64,000 nucleotides of DNA. Source: Paratinospora sagittata. Its lineage: Eukaryota; Streptophyta; Magnoliopsida; Ranunculales; Menispermaceae. A program made the position numbers and the translations under genes. Below are positions 49,701 through 61,432 of the stretch, in pieces; the first letter of the stretch is position 1, and every line of letters starts with the position of its first letter. The notes under the pieces are model-generated. The model worked only from the letters and a program-made list of their open reading frames with translations, did not search any database and had not been told where the DNA came from. The stretch lies in NCBI GenBank assembly GCA_035771175.1, contig CM069598.1:7781413-7845412 (forward strand). The letters run 5' to 3'.

Positions 49701-50789
49701 AATTTAAAATAGTGTTAGATTTACATAGTTCATTAAAACTGCTTATTGTGAAAGCACTCCCAGTTATCAGTGATTGAGTAATATGTTGAATATGTTTACT
49801 TTTAAAGATCTTACTGCCCTACATTTGATGATAACAGAATTTTCAAGATATTTAGTTTGAGTTCATATGTATTGTCTATCAAGTCAGTTCTTCCTATTCT
49901 TTGATTCATCATCCTCATTTTCTATTTCCTAGCATCATTATACTAATATCTGCTGTGATATTTCAACTTTTGTCTCAGAGTCTGGTTGCCTCCTCCCAAG
50001 CTTGCCTTCAGATGCAGCAATTGACAAAACTTCAGGGATTGGTTTCCTTTGTGATCTGAACGACAATATTGCAGCTCCTTGGCCCTTAGCTACTCAATTG
50101 CCAGCTTCTTCTTGCAATAAGAGTACGGCTTCTTATTCTTCTTCCTTCCAAATGCTGATTTATTCTACATGATCCCGGTTGTTACTGCTTCACAGATAGA
50201 AATTTTCTGGTTGCAGTATTATTTGATATTCTTGTTTCTTAGTACTTATTTTAAACAGTTTCTAATGCTTTCCCCACTAAATTTCAGCAATTAAAATCCC
50301 GGCACTTCCAGTGGCAACATCTGCACAAAGTGGTGAGAATGCGTACCTGTTTTGTTTGTGATTTGGATATAGTTTTCTATATCTGAAAATCTAAAAATAT
50401 GAAAAATGTGTTTGATTGGTCGAATTTGTACACATTATTAAAGATTTTACTCAGAAAACGATAAAAACCCCTTTTCCGAAATTTCGTTTTCAGATTGTAT
50501 CCTTTTTCGAATCACAAACCAAATTCAGCCTTATTATTTTGCATCAATTATCAGTTTCTTCCATAGCAATTTTATGTCTCTTTTTACCAAGTTTTAGGAG
50601 GCCAAGGATCTTGACTTGAATCAGTTCAAGTCAATTGATTTAATCCTAAGATCTCATTTTTTGCTTCCGTCCCGTTTATAACTTCAGTATGCTAATTTCA
50701 CCGTATCCTGTTTTGCAGGTCGTAATAGAGTGAAGTTGATACTTCTTCCATTCTTTGCTTCTCTAGTGATGCTCTCCACATTCCTGTAA
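46713..50789 (+). CDS. GPI-anchored protein, At1g61900-like
   Basis: Uncharacterised plant GPI-anchored family. Exons: 46713-46776, 47970-48149, 48253-48858, 49037-49282, 49432-49443 (12-nt microexon), 49979-50122, 50288-50332, 50719-50789; 455 residues, all junctions phase 1. An N-terminal hydrophobic signal (MMEWLSLIFKINLVGVVLLLF) is followed by a Pro-rich stretch (about 54-75), then a Cys-rich ectodomain (NCWDFFAPFLANVICCPQ, NECCSQLCQNAI, DCKSIALRWLASRLDP, TACCSAMGSYVSALQ, SGCLLPSLPSDA). The C-terminal VKLILLPFFASLVMLSTFL is a GPI-attachment signal; the anchor site is probably in the SAQSG region (inference). The match to the Arabidopsis family is from memory. A MITE sits in the last intron. 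Function is unknown beyond cell-surface location. Confidence 0.9.
49432..49443 (+). other. 12-nt microexon of the GPI-protein gene
   Basis: TTGGATCACAAG, preceded by GGCTTCAG and followed by GTATGTT, between introns of 149 and 535 nt. With the split Gly/Val codon it adds Val-Gly-Ser-Gln between FSLQ and ESGCLLP. Both inclusion and skipping keep the frame. I recall a similar short V-G-x-Q stretch in the Arabidopsis protein, which supports real inclusion. Confidence 0.75.
50346..50530. mobile_element. MITE copy B in the last intron of the GPI-protein gene
   Basis: It aligns block by block with the element at 1618-1826: starts CTGTTTTGTTTGTGATTTGG, shares GTGTTTGATTGGT, GATTTTACTCAGAAAAC and GATTGTATCC, and ends CACAAACCAAATTCAGCC. 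Copy B is shorter (about 185 bp). It lies inside intron 7 (50333-50718), starting about 13 bases after the donor. Confidence 0.75.
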
Positions 50790-52030
50790 TTCCCAATACC
50801 TGTTATCTCTCTCGCATCATGAAGTTTGTTGCTCAAGGGGGAAAATAATCTTCACAGCCTTCCACAACTTACCGAATACTAAAATGAGCTCTCTGTCAGC
50901 ATTACTTTGAGATGAAGTTACAAAGTTCAAAAGAATCCTTACTCAAGGTGCATCTCTATTTCCCCTTTCATGTGGTTCATGATTCTTGCAGACATGTAAT
51001 AATTATTCGTGTATAGATTTATGTACTTACATATATATGTATATGGAAAAAGAAATTGGTCTCAACCGGCATTTCCTTTCAGTTCAGCAAATGAGGCATT
51101 TTCCTATCTTTTCCTTTATGTGGAACAGAGCGACAAGTTTCGAATACTGATTGTTTCAAAACTTGCTAGAACTTTTATTGTGTTCCCTTGATAGATTTGT
51201 TTGAATTCTCGCATACCATATGATTACTGATTATCTGATAGGTTTATATATTTTAGGAATGAAAAGATTGAACCTTCAATAATGTCAGGTATTTGAGAAA
51301 TCAAGAAGATGAGAACACTGATGAATTCTGATTAGAAGAATTTCATGATTTGTGCTGTGGACTTCATGAAATAGGTCTTTCTGATTTAAGTTTGAGATGA
51401 CCATTGGCATTACAGCCAAGATTTACTTGGGATTGAAAGAATACCTTGACTTCTCTTCCTCTCTATGTGGTAGTGAAAGTTCAAAAATCTTGGATATTTT
51501 GAATAGAAAGAATGCATGATTGATCATTCAATGAAAGCTCAAGACTATCATTGTTTAATAGGTAGATTTTTGCAACATATGGACTATTCTGGGACATCTG
51601 CTTTTGGGCCAAATTGCGATAGAGAAGTAGTTTTTATAAGGTTTAGAGAAACTATCTGAGATCAACTTTTTTTTAAAGTTGTACCAAACAAGCTCATAGT
51701 CTTTAGAAACCTGAGCTCTCGCATCCATTTAAATGTGTGCATTTTTGTGACCCCACAGCTGCTTGTCATTTTTCTTTAATCTAAAACACTTTTCGATGTT
51801 TAGCTAAATGCTTTGCTTATATTGCAAATGAAACACTTATTCAAGTAATATGAGCAACAACATAAGAATGCTCTCCCTATAAAATCTATAACTAACGAGG
51901 GTGTCAAAAAATTTATAAATTTGATATGTACTATTTGGACTTTGTCTTCTATTTATTGTCATTAGTAAAACAAAGTGATTTTAAAAAATAGTGAGATCAT
52001 TAAATGGGTTTTTAATGCACATAATTCATA
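50790..52030. other. 3' flank of the GPI-protein gene
   Basis: The first several hundred bases are probably its 3' UTR. No further coding region or repeat recognised. Confidence 0.5.
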
Positions 52031-52032
52031 AC

Positions 52033-52320
52033 CTTGCAGATCTAATTTTTTTTTAGAGAAGGTACAGATATACAATATTTGTTTTCTGTGGGGTATTAGG
52101 CCTTGTTCCTGAACCCATTGAACAATAGGTTGAGACTAACGACACGAACCAACTAAAATGGAGTTTGAAAATCTGTTCCTTTCACCCCGTTCGTATCTTA
52201 CACCGGCGTAGCTTTTACAAATTTTGTGTAGGTGTCCATCGCGACACGAACTTACAATCTGTGCAATACTTGTGGAGTTGAGGACCAACTGCACCAACGC
52301 CTTATTGGCTTGCAGATCTA
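52033..52320 (-). mobile_element. tRNA-derived SINE, family 1, copy 2, with 12-bp TSD
   Basis: A 264-bp body (52045-52308) on the minus strand. From its 5' end: CCAATAAGGCG, box A-like TGGTGCAGTTGG, and about 30 bases on a box B-like AAGTTCGTGTC. The tail ends CCTTCTCT followed by a 9-A run. It is flanked by a perfect 12-bp repeat, CTTGCAGATCTA, at 52033-52044 and 52309-52320. It defines the family's ends and allows the copy at 11766-12071 to be recognised. Confidence 0.88.
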
Positions 52321-52620
52321 TTAACAATGAACCCGTCTTGTTCTTCTCAATATTACAAAACTAACTTGGAATGGCCGAATCAATAATCCTTTTTAAGTAA
52401 ATAATGGCTATAATGGATGACTTGTTTGTTCTCATTATTAAAGATACATTTAGTATTTGCTCTTTGTAATATAGCAAGAGACACTACTTAACTATTAGAC
52501 GTTTCTTATAATCTGATAATTAGAAACATCCAATTCTTTTTCAATGCAATACTTGTAATTGTTTTGTGGTTGCCACCATTTTTTTTATTTTAAAACTTAT
52601 ATCCCATGAACTGAAACATT

Positions 52621-52624
<4 letters not shown>

Positions 52625-52651
<27 letters not shown>

Positions 52652-52654
52652 CAT
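52625..52654. repeat. (TACA)n(TA)n microsatellite
   Basis: Compound ACAT/AT repeat about 130 bases upstream of the next gene's TATA box. Confidence 0.9.
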
Positions 52655-52760
52655 ATTGCATACTAAAATACTATTTGAAAGAAGAGGAATATAATTAATA
52701 AATATATTTTTATTTTTTATTTTTTAGCTGTTTTGCTGCAACAATGCGAAGGCTTTACCC

Positions 52761-52768
52761 TATAAATA
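52761..52768 (+). promoter_or_regulatory. TATA box of the gene at 52871
   Basis: TATAAATA, 110 bases before the ATG, implying a leader of about 80 bases that includes the (CT)n(CG)6 tract. Confidence 0.7.
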
Positions 52769-52828
52769 CCCAAACTCAGTCGTAAATTCTCTAAATCCCT
52801 CCATTTTCCCAAATTCAAATCGCTCTGC

Positions 52829-52856
52829 ATCTCTCTCTCTCTCTCGCGCGCGCGCG
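52829..52856. repeat. Compound (CT)8(CG)6 in a 5' leader
   Basis: Alternating CT followed directly by six CG dinucleotides (52845-52856), ending 14 bases before the start codon at 52871. CG runs are rare in this AT-rich window. Confidence 0.95.
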
Positions 52857-52870
52857 TTCTCTCCATTTTC

Positions 52871-55800
52871 ATGGAGGATTTCGGAGCTCCGTCGTTTTCT
52901 CTAGGTCTCGATCTCGATGTCGACTCAGAAGAACCGCCACAACAACAAGATCCGAGAGAAGAATCAGTCGCAGAAGAAGCTGCTCCGATCAATGTAATAA
53001 GCTCTCAGTCGTTGGAAGAAGAAGAAGAAGAAGAAGAAGAAGAAGAAGAAGGAGGAGAAGATTTTCGATCAGGAGAGGTAGATCGGGATCTTGACGTTGA
53101 AGAACGGCCTTGCGTCTTCAAGCGTCTCAGGCGAGGCCATTCGGCTCAGTCTTCCTGCACTAGAAAGAAAGATTCGGTGCCGTTAACTCTGAATGTTGAT
53201 GATGAGATCGAGGATTTTTCTTCGCAGGAGGATGCGATTGGAGGTAAGAATCGTTCTCTTTGCGTTGTTTGTGTATTTTCGTTGTAGATTCTAATTTCCT
53301 AGTCGTGACCTTTATTGGAATTCTCTATATCAGAAATCGCAACCTGGTTGTACCTGTTTTGATTGGTAAAATGTGTAAAATCATCAACCGAGTGTCTGAT
53401 TTTTAAGGAGAAAATACGAGAGTTCTGAATTTGATGTTCAAGTCAGCTGATTTAGAAGAGGAAATGACAATCTTTCTCTAGAAATAAATAATTTTTCATC
53501 ATGTTATAGCGTCTTAGTATCTGTGAAATTGATAAGATAGGAGATCATTTTGGTACTGTAACTATAGGGCATGAATAATTACAAATAACAACATTGGTGC
53601 CTCCTTAAGGGCTTAGGCAAGAAGAATCAAACAATTTGTCTGTAATCCCGAAAAACTTCTGGTTCAAATATCCATGGTTTGCTTCAGTTGCAATAGAGAA
53701 ATCAATTTGCCACATTGTATGCACAATTCACTATTTGTATGGCGTGTGAAATTCATGCATATAAAGAGTCTTAGTGTTTACATGATCAATAGGAGCACAG
53801 ATACATCCCTGTATTTCTGGTTGAGGAGCAAATTCCTTACTCTTTTGAAATAGAGTAAGGGTTCCCTGCAAAATGATCTTAGTGAATGGGTTGATAGTTT
53901 GAAGAAAAAATTTTATGCCAAACTCAATGTGGTAGATTGGGTGCAAAAGGTAGACTTTCAGTATGTTTGGAAATTGTGATCAATTATGCAGCAAAATTGA
54001 AGACTCTAGCATTCCACCTAAAATACCAATTGAGTTAAACCAGCAGGTGTGTGTTCTTTGAAAAATAAAGGCAGGCACAGAGGAGCAGTATTTAGACGCA
54101 AAAACATCTTTGCAAGACATCGAATGTGATAAGCTTTTTATTAGCCACCTACGACCTCCAAAAGCCTTAACTTCAAAAGAATTTGAGCTTTCCATATGCA
54201 AGGAGCCAAAGGAAATGGCTAAAGAGAGTAGCTATGAATCAAAACCGTGAAGAAAGATTTGCAAGGAAAGGTGATTAAAGGGTCAAGAAACTAGATAAAC
54301 TTACCATGAGAATTAATGGGAACTTGTTTGCTCTAATTTAGAAAGAAGGGGGTCAATCTCTTATTCTTTCCTAGGCGTAAGAGCCATGGAAAGCGGAAAT
54401 TCCAAGAAGGGCCAATTGAGGATTCAAGGGTGGCAATGGAAGGAAGGAACAAATAGGATGCTTGGGGAGCTTTGGTTAATGAAATAGGCTAGGATCCAAG
54501 GGAACCAAGCTTGAGTCTCCATACCACTTATCTTCCCAAAACTGTATAGATTACCCATCACCAATCAATCGTATAAGTGAGTGATATGGGTGTTGAACTT
54601 TGGGAGGATTGAAGAGATGAATTTCCATGACTTTTGAAAATAGTCCTAGGGGTGATCCTAGTGTCCTTGCTTGACTCGAAAAGACCATATTTGCTCATGA
54701 TAGCTTAAGCCCAAAATAACTGATGCTCTCTTGGATGTTTCCACAAACACTTGACTAACCTAGAGCCTTGTTCCTCTTAATAATATTGCCCATGCCTAGG
54801 CCATCTTTGACTTCAGGATGTTGCTCTACCTTCCAATGAATTATATGAACATTACTCCCTTATCCAAACCTTTCCAAAAAAAAAAAAGAAAAAAAATAAT
54901 TAATTAGTTTTGCAACTCTCTAGCTTTTATCTATGAAACTCGGAACAACAAAAGAAAATATGTAGGGTTAGTCAAGAGAATTGACTTGATCAAAAGCTCA
55001 TTTGCTCCCTTGAATAAAAAACTTCTTTTCTAATCTTCAAGCAGCCTTTGACATAGCTGAATCATAAAAGTCTACTTTTAGAGGATTTCCATTTAGAGGT
55101 AAGCCTAGACACTTCAAGTGCCAATCCCTTATGGAGTAGCCAACTCTTCTAGCCAGCCTTAGAAAGACTTGGCTATATTGATACTTCTATATCACTTTTA
55201 GCCATGTTCACCTTTAAACCAAAAAAATCTAACAAAAGCTTTGAAGCAATTGGATGGTGATCATGACATTTTGCTCCGTCCCTTGCAAAAGAAAGAAAAT
55301 ATCATCAACATATTGCAGGTGGGTAGTCTTCAGGATGGAGACTCTATAAAGCACTTGTTTTTTGATTGTGCGTTTGCTAAAAGGATGTGGGAGAAGTGGG
55401 AAGAGTTCTTAGATGGGAGCTTCCAAGCCCCGAAGAGAGTGCTTCTCTCTCCATCACTTGGACATGTTACCTAGGAGATTAAAGGGCATTAGGAGAGTTG
55501 TCTCTTTTGCAATGGTTTGGTCCATCTAGCTAGAAAGGAATCTAGAGTGTTTGAGGACAGGGAAGTTTATTTAGTTTGGGAGTCTTCTAAATTATCAACA
55601 ACATTTTGGATTGTAATTTCTAACTTAGCTAATGGTTATTCTATTTTTGAGTGGCTAAGGAGTTGGTATGGCTTAATGTAATTTGGCTATGTTCGGTGGG
55701 TTTTGGTTGGGTTTCGACTTTCGAGTACCCTTGGTGCTCCCTTCTGAGTGTTTGCTTGTACATTCCTTCCTTTGCTTTTAATAATCTATATCTTTCTCTT

Positions 55801-58800
55801 TTGTTTCCGTTTAAATAAGTATTTAGACACGTAAAGGACAAACTTTTGAAAGTGCTCATTTAATTGAGACATGGAATCCTCTTAGGATGTGGATCATGCC
55901 CTTTTGTTGATAAAGGACCCAGAGGTCTGAGGCTCTTTGGCTATTCCCTTGGACTTGTAGTGAGGAGGGTGTTCCTGAGATGTTCTTAAACTTCTCGTCT
56001 TTGTAGTGGTTTTCTATTTTAAGAAAAAAATGTTTTTCAAATCCTTTATTTTTACATTGATTTGTTTCCTAATGCTTAAAGTTAATTAGCTAAACCTCTG
56101 TGTATTTTCTTTCTCCTTAATTTAGAAAGTGTTGGTTCTCAGAAAAAGAAAAAGATTTAACTGATTAACATTAATACACGAGAGAGCTGTGTCCTGCAAC
56201 TTCATTCATTTTTCCACCTACAGTACCTCTCTTTGTCACAGGACACATAACCTCAGTTTAGTTCTTCCATAAGTTCCTTGTTCAGATTCTTCAACACCAT
56301 TGCAGTTTTGTAATAATTTCTGATTCAGCTGAGGTTTAAACGTTAGAGTCAACTCTTATGCCAATTGGTAGAAAAGCCGATTCGTCGATATGCTGATTAA
56401 TATCAAATGAAAATAAAACATTATAACTTCTTTCATTTCAGCCACTACCACAAGTGCCTTGTCTCTAAAATTTTGCCCTTGTAGGTGTACATATGTTGAT
56501 TGATATGTGGACATGTCTAACCAACATAAATTATTTTACAAAAATAGTGTTGCGATATATGCCGTATCAATTGGCAACAACCTGTCTCGACATGTCATCT
56601 TCCCTCATAGCACTTCAATTGCATTTGTTACTGATTTTGTGATCCAGCTCTTTGTAGCTCTCTTACACGTGGCATTTCAGTTGTAACGAAGTAACTCTCT
56701 TGATGATTTTGATGTCTGTATACTGATTCCTCTTTGCATCGATCTAATTTCCTTCTGGTTCAGTATATCTGGGTACAATAACTCTCTCTTTTTTGGTAAG
56801 TTGCAGATTCGTTTACCCAAAATCATTGTGTGTGTAGCAGTTCAAGGTTTCCGTTGCATGGTCAGAAGGTTCTAACCAGGCAGTCTGTGAGTAAGATAAA
56901 AGGAGGAAAAACCACACCAATTTCTGGTGCCTCAATTTCTGTTGATTTGGAGGCAAGTGAGAAGAAATTGCTGTTTCCAAAATTAACTATCAGTCCAATT
57001 AGACGATTCCAGTTGCTTGATTCTGATTCTGATGACGCTTCCATCATTGAAAATAGTTGCAATGATGCTAATGATGTTGGTCCATCTGAAAAGGAGAAAA
57101 AAAGGAAATCTAGTCAAGCTGTCTTGAGGTGGAAGAAAGCAAAACTTTCAGCTAGTACACCTCAAAATGAGGATTTGTGGACGAATTTCATCCCAAAGGA
57201 AACTGTTAGCATGCCAACACCTTCCCTGGACAAGTTTTGTGAAGAATACTTCAGGTCTTCAAAGGGTGAAAATACTGCACAAAGCAATGTGGAAACTATG
57301 GATCTTGGTAGCTCTAAAAGTTGTGCAAATGGAATCAATGAAAATGCTGAATTTTGTGGGAACCTGCCCATTCTACCCCCTGCTTATAAGTATTTTTACC
57401 ATGATGACCCAATGATACACAGATTAGTTCGTGACCGTTTGCCTAATTTTGTACCTCTTGGTGTTGTGGAAAACAGGGGAAACGGACAATCCGATGCAGC
57501 AGTTATTGATTACATGTAAATTCATCTCATATTTCTGCACTACAATATTTAATTTACACCAAGAACCTTATATGTGCTTCTCTAACATTAATATTGTTGT
57601 CTCAGGAGTCAGTTTGGCCATGGAGGAAGCTCTAGCCAGTTATATTGTAAGACAAAGAAGGTTCTTGAAAAAAGCTTAAAGGGCGGAAAGAAGAATTTGA
57701 AACACTCAAGTTTCAAAGAGGTCTCACAAGGATCTGATAATTTGTTGAACCCCAAAAGTTGTGCAAACAAGGTCCTTGAAGGAAGAGCAAAAGGAGGAAG
57801 GAAGAATATGAAGCGCTCATGTGCCAAAGAAGTGTCTCAAGCTTCCCAGAGCTGGGTAAACCCCAAAAACTCGGAGAACAACCCAAAGGATGCTGGCAGA
57901 AGACGAGTTCATGCAGATGGCCATTCTGCTGGTCATTGGTATACGGGCCAGGACGGAAGAAAGGTAAGTGGATTTTATAATTGCATTTTCCCTATCAATA
58001 ATTCATTTCAGTATAGTAGACCACTATGTATTCACGTTCCATTTAATTTTCATCACTGTTGGCTTCCCAACTGATGCAGAACCAAAGATGATCAAAATTT
58101 AACTTTGCCCTGAACTTTGGTCATTTAAAGTTGATAGTGATTTGAAGAGATCTAATTCAATATGTAGATTTTTTTTTTTGTAAAAGTTCAACATCTTAGA
58201 GAAATATAAAGAATTCTCATTTAATCGTTGAGAAGATCCATGTTCCTTTCAAGTTTCAACACATGCTACAACAACTATGATGAAACTTCGAACATGTTAA
58301 ATTATGAAATATAATGAATCAAAGTAAAAAATTATGCTTCCAGTAAAACTTGATGCGCATTGTGTTAGCTAGCAACTATTTTATGACTTTTCTTCTTAAC
58401 ATATATAGAGATTCATGGGTTGATTATGTTTATAACTCGTGTAGTCTTTTCATTTTGAAGTCAATGTTAGAGTTTCTAAACATCTTACTTTCCGTTCTTC
58501 CTTATTCTTTACTTTCCATATATTACTCAAGAGAATGAAATTCAATCTCATGTATTTGTAGTATTTACTATTTAGGAACATTTTCTTACTGTTGATGTTG
58601 ACATTTATTTTACAGCCTCTCATATAAAAAGTAAAAATTCAAAAGAATTTTTTTCAATTCTGCAATTCTTTTTAATTTTTTCCGAACTTCAATGCAAGTT
58701 TTATCCTTTTTTTTGCAAGGCATTTTTTTTGTTTGCATTTAATTTGTAACTCAGATGAGTAAAAACAGAAAAAAAAAAAACAATGCATATCTTTGGAGAA

Positions 58801-61432
58801 GTTTGTAGAATTTTCACTTCATGCGCAGAACTAACGTACTGGTCCTCTGCAATATGAATTGGGGATTTGTGTTTAATTGCAGAGTAGAAAATTGATGCCT
58901 TGTATCAAGAATTTGAATTTATTTAAGGCTGCTTGCATTGAAATTTTGCTGTTATGTGGAAGAATGAAATCAGGGCTAAAACCAGGGTTAAAGCAAATTA
59001 TTAGCTTCACCTGCATTCTTTGACATCTTATGCCCATAAATGGTTAGAGAGCTGTTAGTAGTACCTACTTTTGAGTTTTGACTTAATTGTTAGGGATGGA
59101 AAATGATGACTTTGCAAAATGGATACTGGATATGGTTTCCCTTATGTTTCCATGCAATCTGCCTCGTTTTGACCGTTTATATACTGGGGTTAATACTATC
59201 ACATTCTTCAGGTTTATGTCACCAAAAATGGACAAGAGTTGACTGGTCAATCTGCCTATAAGCATTACAAGAAGGTACTTTAACATTGTTTATTGTGAAT
59301 TTATTTATGCATATCCATCTTGTGTATGGAAGGTTGGAGTGTTTCTTTACTTTCATTTACTTTTACTGGCATGCTTCAACCATGAGGCTATGTGCTGGCA
59401 ATGGCAAGGCATGGCTTTTCTTCTTGGCCTATCCTAAATTTCTTTTCTCATTGTCTTGTTTCAAGGTGCCTATTTTATACTTGAACAACTTTGACTTGGT
59501 AAAGAGGAGTCCCTTATATATCTACGCAACACCAATAGAAATTTATACTCAACAAAATGCAGAACTCTGTCGCAATCTCCTTATGCTAGTATGCACTTGT
59601 AAAATTGTGCATTTCATACATCACCTACCATGCTATACTGCACTACTGCGGTAGTGTGTACTTGTGAGAACCTGATGCAAGTACAATACTACAATGTTTC
59701 AATTTCTGAGTTCTCATGAAAAAAAGTAAGGGAATTCTGCAACATATTTGTATAGTTATATTATTATGTGCAATATTTTCAAGGCGCCAAGACGATATCT
59801 AGACGATTTGTCCCGTCTAGGCGAGGCGTAGCCTAGGCGATAAAAATATATATTTATTTATAGGCCTCTAGATAATTAATTAATTATTTACAGGTCCCTA
59901 GACTGTCCATATACAAAATTATATATATCTAACTGTATTTTATAATAAATGTTAAATTTTCATAAAATGTTCAAAAACACTTCATGCTAATTAAATTCAC
60001 GTCCACAAAACATTAATTCATGCCACAATACACACTATCCAAAATGTTCAAAAGTACAAAACTCAAATATCTATTGCCAAAGGGTCGCCGGAGATTTTGA
60101 CGACGTTTCTTGGTCGGAGCAAATAGGAAGGATGGGCTTAAGGGTTTACTATAAAAAGTGGGCGTTTATGTTTTTAAAGCTTTTTTTTTCAAATTAAAGA
60201 GACCTCTCTAAACTTTTTAAATATTTGTACAAACCCCCACTGCTTGCCTAGGCGTAGCCTTGAAAACACTGATTATGTGATGTGACATCTTACACTTTGT
60301 ATGATCTGCCTATGGTAGGAAAGACAATGGCAGAATGCATGTATTGGTGTTGCATTCATCAAGTACCGTAAAAAGGGAAAATGACCCAACTCCAGACTTC
60401 TGAAGTAAGCCTTAATTAGGATTTACTCACTTGTACATGATCAGTTTCTTCAAGGAATTAAGTCAGTAGAAATTCATGAGCATTGCACACGTCTTTACCA
60501 AGGGTTTTGACGTGCATCTGAATGGGCATGATGCCCATTGAGTAAATTCACAAGAGATTAGCTTCCATGAATTATTCAGTTTTGATTACTTAAACTAACT
60601 TTTCTTGAACTCCTGTCAAGGCAAACAACAAAAATAAATTATTTTGGTAGGACAACTTCCATCAACCTATGCACTTGCCTAGATAATGGTGAACCATAAA
60701 ATAATGTTGTCCCGAGAAATAAAGCTAAGGGTCTGTTTGATAGGTGAGAAAATTATCATGTTCTCGAGAAAATACAAGATTTTTTAAGAAAATAAGTAAG
60801 TTCTTTCTCTTTTTCTGCATTTATATTAAATTTTTCGTTTCTTCTCAGGAAAAAAAGAAAAAAATGGCTGCCAAAATTTTCTCGAGAAATTTTTTCAATC
60901 CCCTTATTTCTCACACAAATTTTCTTACCTATAAAGGAGAGAAAATTTAAGTCTAGGAGCAAATTTTTATTATAATAGATCTAAATGTTGTTTGACCCTT
61001 CCTTTGGACCCTGCAAAGGTGTGAGCTTCGTGCTCTTGGCTTTTTTTACTGATTATGTTCATGTTTATATTCAGTGAACCTTCTTACTTTTCATTCTCTT
61101 TGCATCATATGAGTATGAATAATATTTTCTTATACACAATCAAACAACAATAAGAAAAATTTGTAAAAAGAATTTGTTTGAGAACTGATTTAGTTAGAAA
61201 GCTCTGTTTCTTGAGAAAATTTTTCTTAGTTATCATGAATAAGTGGTAAACTCAGGTCCTTAAATCCCAAATTTACTGGTCAAAGCTTCTATGAAGCTAT
61301 TGTTATGTTGTTTTTTGTATTACATGCACAAGTGGGTGAGTTCTTACTTGCTTTCATTGCTGACAGGAGAGTGGGAAAGGCTTCAAGAAATCAAGACAGA
61401 AAACTACTTCAAGGAAGAAATCTGGAAGGTGA
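52871..61432 (+). CDS. Plant nuclear-looking protein of unknown function
   Basis: Not recognised by name. Exons: 52871-53243, 56807-57515, 57606-57963, 59212-59274, 61367-61432; 522 residues, phases closing. N-terminus: EDFGAPSFSLGLDLD, acidic and disordered, with a 12-Glu run coded by a GAA microsatellite. Middle: basic/serine-rich (EKEKKRKSSQAVLRWKKAK), then LPPAYKYFYHDDPMIHRLVR and LPNFVPLGV. The C-terminal third has two diverged copies of a Lys/Ser-rich segment (KKNLKHSSFKEVSQGS and RKNMKRSCAKEVSQAS) and a well-ordered motif GHWYTGQDGRKVYVTKNGQELTGQ... ending in a KKSRQ/RKK basic tail. Composition suggests a nuclear or chromatin-associated protein (inference). The stop TGA overlaps a possible splice donor (AG|GTGAGC), so a longer form cannot be excluded. 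Intron 1 (3.56 kb) carries an inverted LINE; intron 4 carries two MITE-like elements. Confidence 0.8.
54087..55828 (+). mobile_element. LINE with inverted 5' half (twin-priming type) and 11-bp TSD
   Basis: The body is 54098-55817. The right part (about 55325-55817, plus strand) is a LINE 3' end beginning in the zinc-binding region: LQDGDSIKHLFFDCAFAKRMW. The left part (54098 to about 55325) is the upstream part of the same kind of ORF2 on the minus strand: the active-site motif YVDD (codons 55312 down to 55301) near the junction, then RVGYSIRDWHLKCLGLPL, LLIKSILLTNPTYF, IQFWEDKWYGDS, and KKLITFDVLQRCF next to 54098, with frameshifts. So the inverted half ends just before the point where the forward half starts. 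Direct repeats AGTATTTAGAC at 54087-54097 and 55818-55828 bracket the whole. It lies in intron 1 of the 52871 gene. Confidence 0.85.
59780..60262. mobile_element. MITE-like element with CAAGGC/GCCTTG termini
   Basis: A non-coding 483-bp stretch in intron 4 of the 52871 gene. The left end reads CAAGGCGCCAAGACG with GGCGTAGCCTAGGCG inside; the right end reads CTAGGCGTAGCCTTG, so the termini are inverted relatives. No exact TSD was found; a hAT-type origin is possible. Confidence 0.55.
60728..60945. mobile_element. Fold-back MITE-like element
   Basis: Left: TTTGATAGGTGAGAAAATT, then TTCTCGAGAAAA. Right, reverse complement: TTTATAGGTAAGAAAATTTG, with TCTCGAGAAA inside. The arms can pair, giving ORFs on both strands over the same stretch (60744-60950 plus, 60756-60962 minus), neither of them coding. 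Confidence 0.6.

Noticed and set aside
52271..52308. tRNA-like box A and box B sequences (also at 12.0 and 44.0 kb)
   Set aside because: Not functional tRNA genes: no cloverleaf could be drawn; they belong to SINE heads.
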